Shown here piece by piece: positions 45,270 through 54,135 of a stretch of DNA of 64,000 nucleotides. A model generated the notes under the pieces. The model made no database searches. It saw nothing but the letters and a program-made list of their open reading frames with translations, and was not told the origin of the DNA. The first letter of the stretch is position 1, and each line of letters begins with the position of its first letter. Source of the stretch: UBA7434 sp042090785 (GTDB taxonomy: Bacteria > Pseudomonadota > Gammaproteobacteria > Pseudomonadales > UBA7434); contig JBELIP010000005.1 in the NCBI GenBank assembly GCA_042090785.1, positions 39,892 through 103,891 on the forward strand, given 5' to 3'. Made by a program: the position numbers and the translations under genes.

Positions 45270-45614
45270 TTAGGGCGCCCACTGATACTGCTGTAACGCA
45301 ACCTTTCCATTATGAATAAGCACGCCTTCCTGCGTTAATCTTTGTTTTTGTTCTTGATAACTGGCCGAGGATTTTGGCAGTGATATTTTGCCTTGCGCGT
45401 TAATAACGCGATGCCATGGAATGCGAGTGTGGGCGGGTAAGCCCTTTAATGCTGTGCCAGCAAACCGTGCGGCTTGGGTAAGCCCCGCTAATGTGGCTAC
45501 TTGCCCATAGGTGGCAACTTTGCCGCTGGGAATCATATGTACGACTTGCCAAATACTTTCGCGCTTGGCTTTAAGTGTAAGGCGAGATTCTGTTATTAAC
45601 TCAGCGTTTGCCAT
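45270..45614 (-). CDS. Alkyltransferase-like protein (ATL)
   Basis: A 114-residue protein of the O6-alkylguanine-DNA alkyltransferase fold. Core segments are IPSGKVATYGQVATLAGL and IPWHRVINAQGKISL. The active site PCHR is P66-W-H-R here: tryptophan replaces the alkyl-accepting cysteine, so it cannot transfer alkyl groups. Such ATL proteins (as E. coli YbaZ) bind alkylated DNA and feed nucleotide excision repair. It lies 3 bp after the batD stop and thus appears to be the last gene of the moxR-bat operon, an odd partnership. Confidence 0.93.
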   Translation of the reverse strand: MANAELITESRLTLKAKRESIWQVVHMIPSGKVATYGQVATLAGLTQAARFAGTALKGLPAHTRIPWHRVINAQGKISLPKSSASYQEQKQRLTQEGVLIHNGKVALQQYQWAP

Positions 45615-45617
45615 GTC

Positions 45618-47348
45618 TTAGCTTTTTTTACCATCGGGGTATAAAGGCGCTAAGCGTGTTTTTTTATTGTTGGCAGTGCTTTTACCGCTAGCGCTAATCA
45701 GCGCTTGAATCACATTTAATAGTGCAGTGCCATCCCAGTTTGTTTCTATAGCATGTTGATTAAATAAAAAGTTGTCGAGTTCAGAAATGGCGTTATTAAG
45801 TGCCGTATGGTTATTAACTGCGTCATTTAAGTTGGCTTGTTTATTGTTTTTATTATAAGTCGCTAGCCACAACTGCAGTTGCTGTTTTGCGCTGGCTGCA
45901 TCATTGTTTTTACAAGCTGCTTGTAGTTTTTTGCTTATGGCTTTTAAGCTGTTTTCGGCGCTATTTGTGATTGTTGCCGAAGTTTCTTTGTTAGCCACGG
46001 TTGGTGAGCGTTTTACTAGCAAATAAAGTAGCGTGATTAACCAACAAGCTATGGCGACTAATGCTATCGGCATCCATACAGACTGCTTGGTTTCGTTAGC
46101 TTGTAGTAAGGGGTTGTTACTTTGTTTTGAGTTGTTGTCTGTCAGTATATTATTGCTAATAGGCTTGTTATCAGTTGCTGAGGGCTCAGCGGCTAATACG
46201 GTAATGGCTTTAGCCGGTAGCGAAGCTGTTTCCCAGCGTTGCTCTGTGGTGTTCCACCAAGGTAAATTAATCGCGGGCAAGGTAAATGTGCCTGCTTGTG
46301 TTGGCACCATAGCAATAGTGTCAGTTCGTTTACCGGCAATGCCGCCAATAAATTCTTGATTAACTAACTCGGGTTTTTCTGGGTAGCTATTAATACCGTC
46401 AGGCGTTTGTGGTGTTAATGTCGGTAACAATTCAGCGGGTAAGCCTTGCGCCATAACGCTAATTGAACGCGTAATGGGTTCGCCGACGCGACTGCTTAGT
46501 GCTATTGCTGTGTTTTCTGTCAGTTCAATTTTGGCGGCGGGTAACCAAGCAGAAGAGGGATCTTTGTTACTAGGTTGTGGCTGCACGTTGATGGTTAATG
46601 GTTTCGATTCTAATCGTAATTCGCTACCTCTAGCAAAGGGGTCGAAACCAAAATTACGCCGTTGGTTGTTACTTAATAGTGCCGTTAGCGTTTGGCTGGG
46701 AATGGTTTTTTGTCCCGCCTGATTAAAGAAAATGGCATAGCGTTTTTCGGTAACATTATAGTTTTTGCCGTTAAGTGTTCGCGTATAGTTTTTATCTTGA
46801 AGCTCGGTAATTTCTGCGCCATCAATACTGGGTGGGGTAATCTCTGCGTTATTCAGCTGTACGCGATAGACGACACGATAAGTATAAATAAGCTGGGCAC
46901 CAACCATGACTTCTGATGTGTCTGTTAATGATTCAAGTATTACTGATTGGTCGTTAAGCTCGCTGGCTACTGGTAACGCTTTAATCACTTTAATCTTTAT
47001 GGCTTGGGATGTCTTTTTATTTAAAGTGAGGGGTGGGATTAATGCCGATCCTAATTTCCGGGGAGCGAGCATTAGCACTCGCGTGCGAACTGATTCAGTG
47101 CGCCCGTTAATCATAGAGTATGACGACTGTGAAGATTCGTTAACGATGCTGAAATTGGCTTCAATGCCGCTTAGGTCAATATCGCTCGGATCATCACCGT
47201 CATTATCGGTAATACTTAGGCGTAGTGTTTCGTTTATCGAAATAATTTGTCGCTCTGCAGTGACTGATAGCGCATGCGTATTTAGCGATACACATAAAGC
47301 ACTTAATAGTATAAGTTTAGTTAGCCAATAATTTTTTTTGTTTACCAT
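45618..47348 (-). CDS. batD: BatD-like envelope protein
   Basis: A 576-residue BatD protein. A signal peptide (ILLSALCVSLNTHALS) is followed by beta-rich immunoglobulin-like domains (IISINETLRLSITDNDGDD, VMVGAQLIYTYRVVYRVQL). A membrane helix (WMPIALVAIACWLITLLYLLVK) near residue 435 precedes a cytoplasmic helical tail. BatD is part of the Bat (Bacteroides aerotolerance) set. The start overlaps the preceding batB stop by 7 bp. It likely acts at the inner membrane with BatA and BatB, under the MoxR ATPase; the exact role is unresolved in the family. Confidence 0.9.
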   Translation of the reverse strand: MVNKKNYWLTKLILLSALCVSLNTHALSVTAERQIISINETLRLSITDNDGDDPSDIDLSGIEANFSIVNESSQSSYSMINGRTESVRTRVLMLAPRKLGSALIPPLTLNKKTSQAIKIKVIKALPVASELNDQSVILESLTDTSEVMVGAQLIYTYRVVYRVQLNNAEITPPSIDGAEITELQDKNYTRTLNGKNYNVTEKRYAIFFNQAGQKTIPSQTLTALLSNNQRRNFGFDPFARGSELRLESKPLTINVQPQPSNKDPSSAWLPAAKIELTENTAIALSSRVGEPITRSISVMAQGLPAELLPTLTPQTPDGINSYPEKPELVNQEFIGGIAGKRTDTIAMVPTQAGTFTLPAINLPWWNTTEQRWETASLPAKAITVLAAEPSATDNKPISNNILTDNNSKQSNNPLLQANETKQSVWMPIALVAIACWLITLLYLLVKRSPTVANKETSATITNSAENSLKAISKKLQAACKNNDAASAKQQLQLWLATYNKNNKQANLNDAVNNHTALNNAISELDNFLFNQHAIETNWDGTALLNVIQALISASGKSTANNKKTRLAPLYPDGKKS

Positions 47349-49447
47349 AGTTGCCCCTGTTCGCGGTCGTCAATCACGTTGCCTTGTCTTTCGCGAACGT
47401 TTCTCTCATATTGAAATTTACGTCTTAACAAACCGCCTGGGTCATCAGGAATCTTTTTTAACCACTGCTGTAACTCGGCTTGTTGCTCAGCATTTAATTG
47501 TTCTTCGCTGGTTTGTATGTCTGTAGTGCTGCGCTCATTTTTTTGTGCTTCTGCGGCGGCTTTCTCATCGTCTTTTTGTTTATTCTGGTGTTGAGTTTGC
47601 TGCTCTTCACGCTCATTTTTGTTCTCACTTTCACCTTGTTCGGCTTGACGATCAAGTAATTCATTAGATGATTCTTTATCGTCTTGTGAACTATCGTCCG
47701 AACTGGATTCAGACTCTGATTCTTGTGACGATGAATTGTTTTTATCGTCAGCCGATTGACCGCTCTCTTGCTCGCTATTTTTTTGTTCGCTTTGCTGTGT
47801 ATTCTGTTTATCACCTTGCTGTTCGTCGTTATTTTTTTCACTTTGTTCTTGCTGTTCTTGNNNNNNNNNNNNNNNNNNNNNNNNNNNNNNNNNNNNNNNN
47901 NNNNNNNNNNNNNNNNNNNNNNNNNNNNNNNNNNNNNNNNNNNNNNNNNNNNNNNNNNNNTGTTCTTGCTGTTCTTGTTGTTCTTGCTGCTCTTGTTGTT
48001 TTTTAAGCGCTTCAATAATGGCTTTTGCTTGTTTAGCATTTTCCATTTTTGGATTAATGGCCAATGCTTTATCGTAGGCGGCAATGGCGTCATCTAATTG
48101 ATTGTTGCGTGCTAAGGCATGGCCATGATTATAGTGTGCAGCGTCGGTGTTATTGTTTTTGGCGAGGGCTGATAGTGTTTCAAGCGCTGGTTGATAATCG
48201 CCTGCTTGGTACTCTGTAACGCCTTTCCAGCGCGGGTCTGCAAATGTTTTAGCCGCTTGGCTGTATTGTTGTTGGCGCGCTAGGGCATAGGCTTGTTGAT
48301 CAGCTGTTTGCCACAAGTCTAACCATTTAAAGCGGTTGGCTTCGCTGGTTTGCTCGGCATTACTGTTAGCATCGGCATAGTGGATTTGACTAATATTCAA
48401 CACAAGGACAAGGCTCAATATCCAGCCGCGACGGAACGCTAATAGTGCAAAGGGCAGAAGCAATAAAGCAATGTAGCCGCCTCTGTCTTGCCATGTATCG
48501 GTAAAATTGTTTTTTGGTTTTTCGGTTGGCGCTGTGTTTTCTGTGCTGGCTAGTTGGTCAAAAAGACTTTCAGATAAAATAACATTGATATCACTATTGT
48601 CTGACTGCAAGTCGAGATAAACACCACCTGAGTTGGCGGCAATTTTTCTAAGTCTATCCCGGCTTAGCGGTGCATTAACAATGCGGCCGCTGGTGTCTTT
48701 AACAAACTTTCCAGAGGGTAAGGGCACTGGGCCGCCAGCTTTACTGCCTACGCCAATAATAATGAGCTGGTTGTTGCTGTTGTTCAGCACTTTATCTATT
48801 TTGTTTAAATCGCTGTGTAGGGCTTCATCGGTAAACCAGATAATTTTTGCTTGGCTAATGCCGCCATTTTTTAGTAGTTGGGTGGCGCTATTAAATGCCG
48901 CTATTGCGTTACTGCCTATGCTAGGCATTATTTCTGGCGTCAACGAAGGTATAAGTGCAGCAATGGTGCTTGCATCATCAGTGAGGGGGGAGACGATATG
49001 CGCATCACCTGAGTAAGCAATTAATGCGGTTTGGCCGGCTTTTCTTTGTTTTAATAATTCTAATAGTTTATATCGTGTGCGAATAAGCCGCGACGGTTTA
49101 ATGTCGGTGGCATGCATGGATAATGTGAGGTCAGCAATAATAATCATTGCATCGTTTTTTTGTTCGCTCACGCTGGGTAGTCGTTCCCAGCTGGGTCCAG
49201 CTAAGGCAATAATGGCTATGCAACAGGCCATTGCCGCGCCTAATAACGGTAGGCTTGTGCGTCTACTCGCTTGCTGGTTGGCCTTTCTATCCAGTAAGTG
49301 TTCTATGAGTAGTGGGTCAATGACGTCATACCACTGGCTGCTTTTGTTGCGTAATAAATAAAGCGTCATAAATGCGCCTGCTATTAGCGGTAGCAACCAT
49401 AGGTACTCGGGTCGCAAAAAATGTAGCTGGTGGATAGCGGCCATCAT
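47342..49447 (-). CDS. batB: BatB-BatC fusion: VWA domain plus TPR, with assembly gap
   Basis: About 701 residues as assembled. N-terminal helices (about 15-30 and 66-85) precede a VWA domain whose metal site reads D-L-T-L-S in ADLTLSMHATDI, a threonine variant of DxSxS. A helix follows, then TPR units (ADPRWKGVTEYQAGDYQPAL, YNHGHALARNNQLDDAIAAYDKAL). A very low-complexity Gln/Glu/Ser/Asp tail is cut by 100 N at 47861-47960. The C-terminal DPGGLLRRKFQYE is typical of BatC. The start overlaps batA by 4 bp. The gap lies in a CAAGAACAG-type repeat that has probably collapsed. Confidence 0.88.
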   Translation of the reverse strand: MMAAIHQLHFLRPEYLWLLPLIAGAFMTLYLLRNKSSQWYDVIDPLLIEHLLDRKANQQASRRTSLPLLGAAMACCIAIIALAGPSWERLPSVSEQKNDAMIIIADLTLSMHATDIKPSRLIRTRYKLLELLKQRKAGQTALIAYSGDAHIVSPLTDDASTIAALIPSLTPEIMPSIGSNAIAAFNSATQLLKNGGISQAKIIWFTDEALHSDLNKIDKVLNNSNNQLIIIGVGSKAGGPVPLPSGKFVKDTSGRIVNAPLSRDRLRKIAANSGGVYLDLQSDNSDINVILSESLFDQLASTENTAPTEKPKNNFTDTWQDRGGYIALLLLPFALLAFRRGWILSLVLVLNISQIHYADANSNAEQTSEANRFKWLDLWQTADQQAYALARQQQYSQAAKTFADPRWKGVTEYQAGDYQPALETLSALAKNNNTDAAHYNHGHALARNNQLDDAIAAYDKALAINPKMENAKQAKAIIEALKKQQEQQEQQEQQEXXXXXXXXXXXXXXXXXXXXXXXXXXXXXXXXXXQEQQEQSEKNNDEQQGDKQNTQQSEQKNSEQESGQSADDKNNSSSQESESESSSDDSSQDDKESSNELLDRQAEQGESENKNEREEQQTQHQNKQKDDEKAAAEAQKNERSTTDIQTSEEQLNAEQQAELQQWLKKIPDDPGGLLRRKFQYERNVRERQGNVIDDREQGQLW
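47861..47960. other. Assembly gap (100 N) inside the BatB-BatC gene
   Basis: Exactly 100 N inside a Gln/Glu repeat. The last 17 bases before and first 17 after the gap are identical (TGTTCTTGCTGTTCTTG), so the true copy number is unknown. Confidence 0.95.
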
Positions 49448-50475
49448 AGCGCTTGCTCATTTTTGGCTTTGCGGTCAAGCCATTTTCGTTTTAGTTGGAT
49501 TGCGATATTGAAAAGCAACAGTAAAAGCACGCAGCCAAAAGCAAACGTTAAAGGAATATAAAACAGTTGTGTTATTGGCCTATAAAATCGTGCCTCTTGA
49601 TCAACCGGTTCGAGTTTATCAAGCTCCTTGTAAATGCCTTCTAGGTCTTCGGTGTTTTTTGCGCGAAAAAATACTCCACCTGTTTGTTTGGCAATGCTTT
49701 TAAGCGTATTTTCATCTAGGTCTCGCGAAGGATTACGGGTGCGATTACCAAAGAGGGAGCGCTCTACAATTTTATCGGCACCAATAGCAACGGTGTAAAT
49801 TGTAATGTTATTCTCTGCGGCTAATTTTGCGGCGTCTAGTGGCGCGACATTGCCAGCATTATTGGCACCATCGGTTAAGAGTATGAGTGTTCTTGATTCA
49901 TTAGGGCGTTCAATTAAGCGTTTTATCGATAAGCCAATGGCATCGCCTATCGCTGTCTTTTGGCCAGCAAAACCTAGCTGAGCTTCATTTAACAGTTGTT
50001 TAACTGTGGCTAAATCATAAGTGAGCGGTACTTGTAAGTAGGCTTGGTCGGCAAATAAAATTAAACCCACTCTATCTCCGGTACGTCTATCGGTAAAGTC
50101 GCTCAAAACATGTTTGACAATATCAATTCGCCTAACGTTTTTGTTGTTGAGTAGCATGTCGCGTTCTTCCATGCTGCCAGAAATATCAACGGCTAACATC
50201 ATGTCGCGTGCTTCGGTGGGTAACTGAATGGCTTCGCCAGTGGCAATAGGGCGATTGACGGCAATAAGTAGGCATAGCCACATTAGCGACAGTAACGCTA
50301 TGTTAATTGAAGAGCTGCTACCTCTGGTCTGGCTTTGTTGTGTAATGCTTTGCAGTTCGGCTGTAAATGGTACGCGTAAGGCTGGCGATTGGTCGCCCAC
50401 CGCGGGTAACCAAGTGTTAATGAGCCAGGGCAGTGGTGTTAATAAAAAGAACCAGTAAGTTTCAAAGCTAATCAT
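49444..50475 (-). CDS. batA: BatA: VWA domain membrane protein
   Basis: A 343-residue inner-membrane protein. Two helices (about 5-22 and 57-75) precede a VWA domain with an intact metal-binding motif D97-I-S-G-S101 and later T and D residues (LLTDGANNAG). A C-terminal helix (FYIPLTFAFGCVLLLLLFNIAI) anchors it again. BatA pairs with BatB as MoxR-dependent VWA partners in envelope or stress functions. It overlaps DUF4381 and batB by 4 bp each, so translation is coupled. Confidence 0.93.
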   Translation of the reverse strand: MISFETYWFFLLTPLPWLINTWLPAVGDQSPALRVPFTAELQSITQQSQTRGSSSSINIALLSLMWLCLLIAVNRPIATGEAIQLPTEARDMMLAVDISGSMEERDMLLNNKNVRRIDIVKHVLSDFTDRRTGDRVGLILFADQAYLQVPLTYDLATVKQLLNEAQLGFAGQKTAIGDAIGLSIKRLIERPNESRTLILLTDGANNAGNVAPLDAAKLAAENNITIYTVAIGADKIVERSLFGNRTRNPSRDLDENTLKSIAKQTGGVFFRAKNTEDLEGIYKELDKLEPVDQEARFYRPITQLFYIPLTFAFGCVLLLLLFNIAIQLKRKWLDRKAKNEQAL

Positions 50476-50987
50476 TGGCTGGTTACTTGACCTTGCACGG
50501 GTTGTTTAAGCTTTACTTGCTTGAACCATTGCTCAAGTAGCAAGTGCAATCCTGCGATATCAATTTCTTTAGAGGTGTTAGGCTTGTAAATCTGTAATAA
50601 CTGTTTCCCAGCCGCCGATTGGAATAAGGTTTTTTCTGCGAGTTTATCGAGTTGCTGTAACCATGCGTCGCCGGATAAAGACGCACAGGCTACATGGGGA
50701 AATTGTTGTAGGCAGAAACGACGCAGCAATTGGTTGCATTGCGAAATATAGTGATAACTATCGTTAGTCTGTAAATACAGTTTATAAAGTTGTAGGTATT
50801 CGGCTGTAGCGGCGCGTTTTAATACTCTGTTTTTATAGCGACGAATACCATAAAGACTTATTGCCAGTGTCGCTAATAGGCAAAACACTATAACTAGCCA
50901 CCAACCTATGGCGAGTGGCCACCAGCCAATAGCTTCGGGTAGTACCATTGGCGGCAACTGATCTAATGGGTTGCTTGCCTTGTTCAT
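50472..50987 (-). CDS. DUF4381 membrane protein
   Basis: A 171-residue protein: a proline-rich N-terminus (LPPMVLPEAIGWWPLAIGWWLVI), one membrane helix (WWLVIVFCLLATLAISLYGI) and a helical cytoplasmic domain with LLRRFCLQQFPHVACASLSGDAWLQQL. This is the DUF4381 pattern, constant between DUF58 and batA in gammaproteobacterial moxR operons. 13 bp separate it from the DUF58 gene and it overlaps batA by 4 bp. Confidence 0.9.
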   Translation of the reverse strand: MNKASNPLDQLPPMVLPEAIGWWPLAIGWWLVIVFCLLATLAISLYGIRRYKNRVLKRAATAEYLQLYKLYLQTNDSYHYISQCNQLLRRFCLQQFPHVACASLSGDAWLQQLDKLAEKTLFQSAAGKQLLQIYKPNTSKEIDIAGLHLLLEQWFKQVKLKQPVQGQVTSQ

Positions 50988-51000
50988 ATAAGCCTCCCGT

Positions 51001-51957
51001 TCATGCGAGCTGCTCTTTTATATTAGCGTTGGTTAGGCGGGTGCTCGCATTCGCCTTGTGGTGGTATTGGCGGCGTAAGATTGCTAAGGCATCTTCATGC
51101 GTGCTGGCGTTAATGGTGGGTATGCCATGCGCTGCTAATTGTTGAGTAAGGTTTGTCGCTCTCGCGGTAAAACGTTGCTTAAAGGCAGTGGCTAATTTTT
51201 TATTGCTAGTGTCAAACCAATGCCGTTGTGTGCCATCGGTAAATTGGCAGCCGCCGCGAACAGGTAATTGTTTTTCCATCGGGTCACTAATAAAAATAGC
51301 ATTAACGTCACAATGTTTTTTTAATAAATGCAGCTGTTTAATACCTTCATCGTTAAGGCCAATAAAGTCACTAATAATAAATAATGCACTACCGGGCTTG
51401 GCTATGCGACGTAGCTCTTTAACCACTTCATTAATGCTTTGAACGCTATTATTAATGTTGTCTGTATTTGTATTGTATTTATGAATGGCACTTAACAGTT
51501 GCAGAACTGACGACTTGCTACGCGCAGGGCGAATTTCTTGATGCTGTTGATCATTAAAGACGAGGCCGCCCACGCGATCATTTTGTCCTAATGCGGCCCA
51601 GCAAAGTAGGCTGGCTATTTCTGCCGCCTGCACCGACTTAAAGCAGCATTGCGTACCAAATATCATACTTTGTCTTTGGTCAACGACGACTAACACAGGG
51701 CGTTCGCGTTCTTCTTGGTAGAGTTTGGTGTGAGCTTCGCCAGTGCGCGCAGTCACACGCCAATCGATGGAGCGAATATCATCGCCGGCTTGGTAGTGAC
51801 GAATTTCTTCGAAGTCGATACCGCGCCCTCGAAAATGGGTTTTGACGCTACCCGCTAATTGGCTCTGTGCTTTATTGCGCGCAAACAGCTTGAGTTCACC
51901 CGCGCGATAACGCAAGTCAATAAGCTGTTTTAAGTTGGTTTTTGCGCCGCTAGCCAT
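51001..51957 (-). CDS. DUF58 family protein
   Basis: A 318-residue soluble protein of the DUF58 family, related to VWA folds. Signature YQAGDDIRSIDWRVTARTGEAHTKLYQEERERPVLVVVDQ, with a DQRQSM segment at the VWA metal-site position. It lacks the usual DxSxS, so it is probably a degenerate VWA. DUF58 proteins always accompany MoxR ATPases. The gene is 67 bp after moxR, 13 bp before DUF4381. Confidence 0.92.
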   Translation of the reverse strand: MASGAKTNLKQLIDLRYRAGELKLFARNKAQSQLAGSVKTHFRGRGIDFEEIRHYQAGDDIRSIDWRVTARTGEAHTKLYQEERERPVLVVVDQRQSMIFGTQCCFKSVQAAEIASLLCWAALGQNDRVGGLVFNDQQHQEIRPARSKSSVLQLLSAIHKYNTNTDNINNSVQSINEVVKELRRIAKPGSALFIISDFIGLNDEGIKQLHLLKKHCDVNAIFISDPMEKQLPVRGGCQFTDGTQRHWFDTSNKKLATAFKQRFTARATNLTQQLAAHGIPTINASTHEDALAILRRQYHHKANASTRLTNANIKEQLA

Positions 51958-52005
51958 GAGTTAAGTATCTTGTCGCAGATGAATGAGTGTTGTTAAAACG
52001 TTTTA

Positions 52006-52039
52006 TTAACTTACCGGTACATTGTTAACTTACCGGTAC
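52006..52039. repeat. 19-bp tandem duplication across the moxR stop codon
   Basis: TTAACTTACCGGTAC occurs at 52006-52020 and 52025-52039, period 19. On the minus strand it duplicates the last codons of moxR (VPVS-stop); the second copy lies after the stop. Confidence 0.9.
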
Positions 52040-53026
52040 TTTGTCAATTAAAGCGCTAATCACTTGATTGGCATCTATGCCGTTAGCCTCGGCTTCAAAG
52101 CTAACAATAATTCTATGTCGCAGCACATCATGGGCAACGGCTTGTACGTCATCGGGCGTGACAAATTCTGACCCTCGTAGCCAAGCGTTAGCGCGTGCAC
52201 ATCTATCCAGTGCGAGTGTGGCTCTTGGGCTGGCGCCGTAGTCGAGTAAGTTAGCTAAGGTGCTGTCGTATTGTTCGGGTGAGCGCGTGGCGATAACTAA
52301 CTGCACAATATATTCTTCTACGGCTTCCGACATATACAGTGCGAGTACGGCTTCTCTGGCTGCAAAAATACTGTTGTTGTCGATAAGTTCTGGCGAGCCG
52401 TTTTGTGCTTCGTTATCTGCTTTGCGGGCATCGCTGCTATTAAGTGCAATCATTTCTTCTCTAACGAGTTTTAAAATGGCACGTTCAGCTTCGGCGTCGG
52501 GGTAATCGACGACAACATGCAGTAAAAACCGATCAAGCTGCGCTTCGGGCAGTGGGTAAGTGCCTTCTTGTTCAATGGGGTTTTGTGTGGCCATAACTAA
52601 AAATAATGGCGGCAGTGGGTAGGTGGTTTTACCTACACTGACTTGGCGTTCGGCCATGGCTTCGAGTAAGGCGGCTTGTACTTTAGCGGGTGCGCGGTTA
52701 ATTTCGTCAGCTAATACTAAATTGTGAAATATAGGGCCGGCCTGAAACTCAAACGCGCCGGTTTGCGGCCGAAATATATCGGTGCCAGTAACGTCGCCGG
52801 GCAGTAAGTCGGGCGTGAATTGAATACGTTGAAAGCTACCGTGTATTTCATCGGCAAGGCTGCGGATGGCGCGAGTTTTTGCTAACCCAGGTGCGCCTTC
52901 TACCAATAGGTGACCGTCGGCTAAAAGCGCCATAATTAGGCGGTCAACCAGTTTTGGTTGGCCTAGAATGCGCTCGGCCAATTGTCTGCGTAGGCGTTGA
53001 ATGGGGTGGATTGTTTCTGTTGTCAT
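52025..53026 (-). CDS. moxR: MoxR family AAA+ ATPase
   Basis: A 333-residue AAA+ chaperone-like ATPase. Walker A GAPGLAKT (44-51), the MoxR signature RIQFTPDLLPGDVTG, Walker B LADEINRAP, and the sensor region ATQNPIEQEGTYPLPEAQLDRF are all present. The C-terminal helical lid includes LNLLDYGASPRATLAL-like DYGASPRATLALDR. First gene of the moxR-DUF58-DUF4381-batA-batBC-batD-atl unit. It presumably remodels or activates the VWA partners. A tandem duplication touches its stop. Confidence 0.95.
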   Translation of the reverse strand: MTTETIHPIQRLRRQLAERILGQPKLVDRLIMALLADGHLLVEGAPGLAKTRAIRSLADEIHGSFQRIQFTPDLLPGDVTGTDIFRPQTGAFEFQAGPIFHNLVLADEINRAPAKVQAALLEAMAERQVSVGKTTYPLPPLFLVMATQNPIEQEGTYPLPEAQLDRFLLHVVVDYPDAEAERAILKLVREEMIALNSSDARKADNEAQNGSPELIDNNSIFAAREAVLALYMSEAVEEYIVQLVIATRSPEQYDSTLANLLDYGASPRATLALDRCARANAWLRGSEFVTPDDVQAVAHDVLRHRIIVSFEAEANGIDANQVISALIDKVPVS

Positions 53027-53303
53027 AGTATCGTGTTTAAATCGCTATGTGAGTGGTTTGGTTTTGGTTACTGAGTTGTTTCGTTTATGTCGATTGTATA
53101 ATGCTTGCTTTAATCATTAATGGAGTTTAAAACCGGTATTTGCAATAAAATTATTATCATTTTTTTGTGTGTCGAGGGTCGATATTGTATAGATCCTCAA
53201 TGCTTTTGCAAAAGTTCATGCAAAAAATAAGACCGTCTTGCGGAGTAAAGTTCCCGTATGATAATAAGCCAATACTAGCAGCGCTATTTTCGAGGTGTAT
53301 TTG

Positions 53304-53597
53304 ATGGCATCACAGCAGGCAGGGAGAACTCGCACCATTATTGTTCGTTTAAATATTGACAGCGAAGAGCTATTAAAGCTGTATCGTGGTAGCGCTCGCA
53401 ATGTATCGACAATGTCTCTTGATGGGCAAAATGTTCGTTTTCCAGCCGAGGCGCTTAAGCCTTTTGTTACTCATCATGGTGTGCAGGGCCAGTTTGCTTT
53501 GGTGGTTGATGCTAATAATAAGTTGCTTGATCTGCATCGCCTTAAAAGCCACTCAACACGGCTTAGACTGGTTGTTTGGGGTGCTGATATCGATTAA
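53304..53597 (+). CDS. DUF2835 family protein
   Basis: A 97-residue protein: RTIIVRLNIDSEELLKLYRGSARNVSTMSLDGQNVRFPAEALKPFVTHHGVQGQF matches the DUF2835 core, with NNKLLDLHRL at the end. No motif suggests an enzyme. The ATG at 53304 has GAGGT 9 nt upstream; a GTG three codons earlier is also open. It lies between the divergent moxR and the 4.5S RNA gene. Confidence 0.88.
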   Translation: MASQQAGRTRTIIVRLNIDSEELLKLYRGSARNVSTMSLDGQNVRFPAEALKPFVTHHGVQGQFALVVDANNKLLDLHRLKSHSTRLRLVVWGADID

Positions 53598-53640
53598 ACG
53601 GTTATTTTATAAAAACTTTATCAGGCAGCATGATGTTTAC

Positions 53641-53675
53641 TTGCAAGCGCTAGTCACATTCGCCATAATCCGCGC
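53641..53675 (+). promoter_or_regulatory. Sigma-70 promoter of the 4.5S RNA gene
   Basis: TTGCAA (53641) and CATAAT (53664) are 17 bp apart, followed by a G+C-rich discriminator CCGCGCCC, which is typical of stable RNA genes under growth-rate control. The expected start is near 53676, about 25 nt before the mature RNA. Confidence 0.65.
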
Positions 53676-53700
53676 CCTGTGTCAAAGTGAGCAGACGTTA

Positions 53701-53818
53701 TGGTGGCCTCAACGGGTCCCCTCGCAACGATAGATGGTAAACTCCGCCAGGCCCGGAAGGGAGCAACGGTAGCTATCGACTCGTGTGCCGGGGTGTGGCT
53801 GGTTGGGGTTCACCACCA
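53701..53818 (+). ncRNA. ffs: Signal recognition particle 4.5S RNA
   Basis: The conserved SRP core is present: CAGGCCCGGAAGGGAGCA and, on the other side, GTGTGCCGGGGTGTGGCTGG. The ends pair (TGGTGG at 53701 with CCACCA at 53813) into the long hairpin. Together with Ffh it delivers membrane proteins to the translocon. It lies upstream of dnaX, the usual gammaproteobacterial position. A leader of about 25 nt is expected before the mature end, matching the RNase P-processed precursor of E. coli. Confidence 0.95.
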
Positions 53819-53822
53819 ATTT

Positions 53823-53893
53823 CCTTCTTTTTTAAAGTTTCGTTTTCCTTCTTTTTTAAAGTCTCGTTTTTCTTCTTTTCTAAAACTCATTTC
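53823..53893 (+). repeat. Three 24-bp pyrimidine-rich repeats after the 4.5S RNA
   Basis: CCTTCTTTTTTAAAG-type units start at 53823, 53847 and 53871. The T-rich part of the first unit may serve as terminator for the RNA; the repeats look like tandem duplications. Confidence 0.75.
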
Positions 53894-54135
53894 CTGCTTT
53901 GTTCCACTGATTTCTCTTGTTGCCACATTTCCTATGGCGTTTTACCTTAAATGATCCTTTTTTGACCCTTAAGGGCGTTCAAACTATCCGTTTTAAGTAT
54001 TTAAAGGTGTATACTTGCCCCCTTTGGTGCTGTCCGATTGTATAGCAATGTTACTGTATATCATCGATATGGACGATGATATGGACAACATTGACGATAT
54101 TGACGGCTCGTATTTTATTTAATTTGGTTCGCTGT

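Noticed and set aside
46906..47331. Open frame antisense to batD
   Set aside because: Follows from codon bias of the real gene; no signature in the translation.
53700..53954. ORF across the 4.5S RNA gene
   Set aside because: Explained by the structured RNA and the 24-bp repeats; not protein-like.
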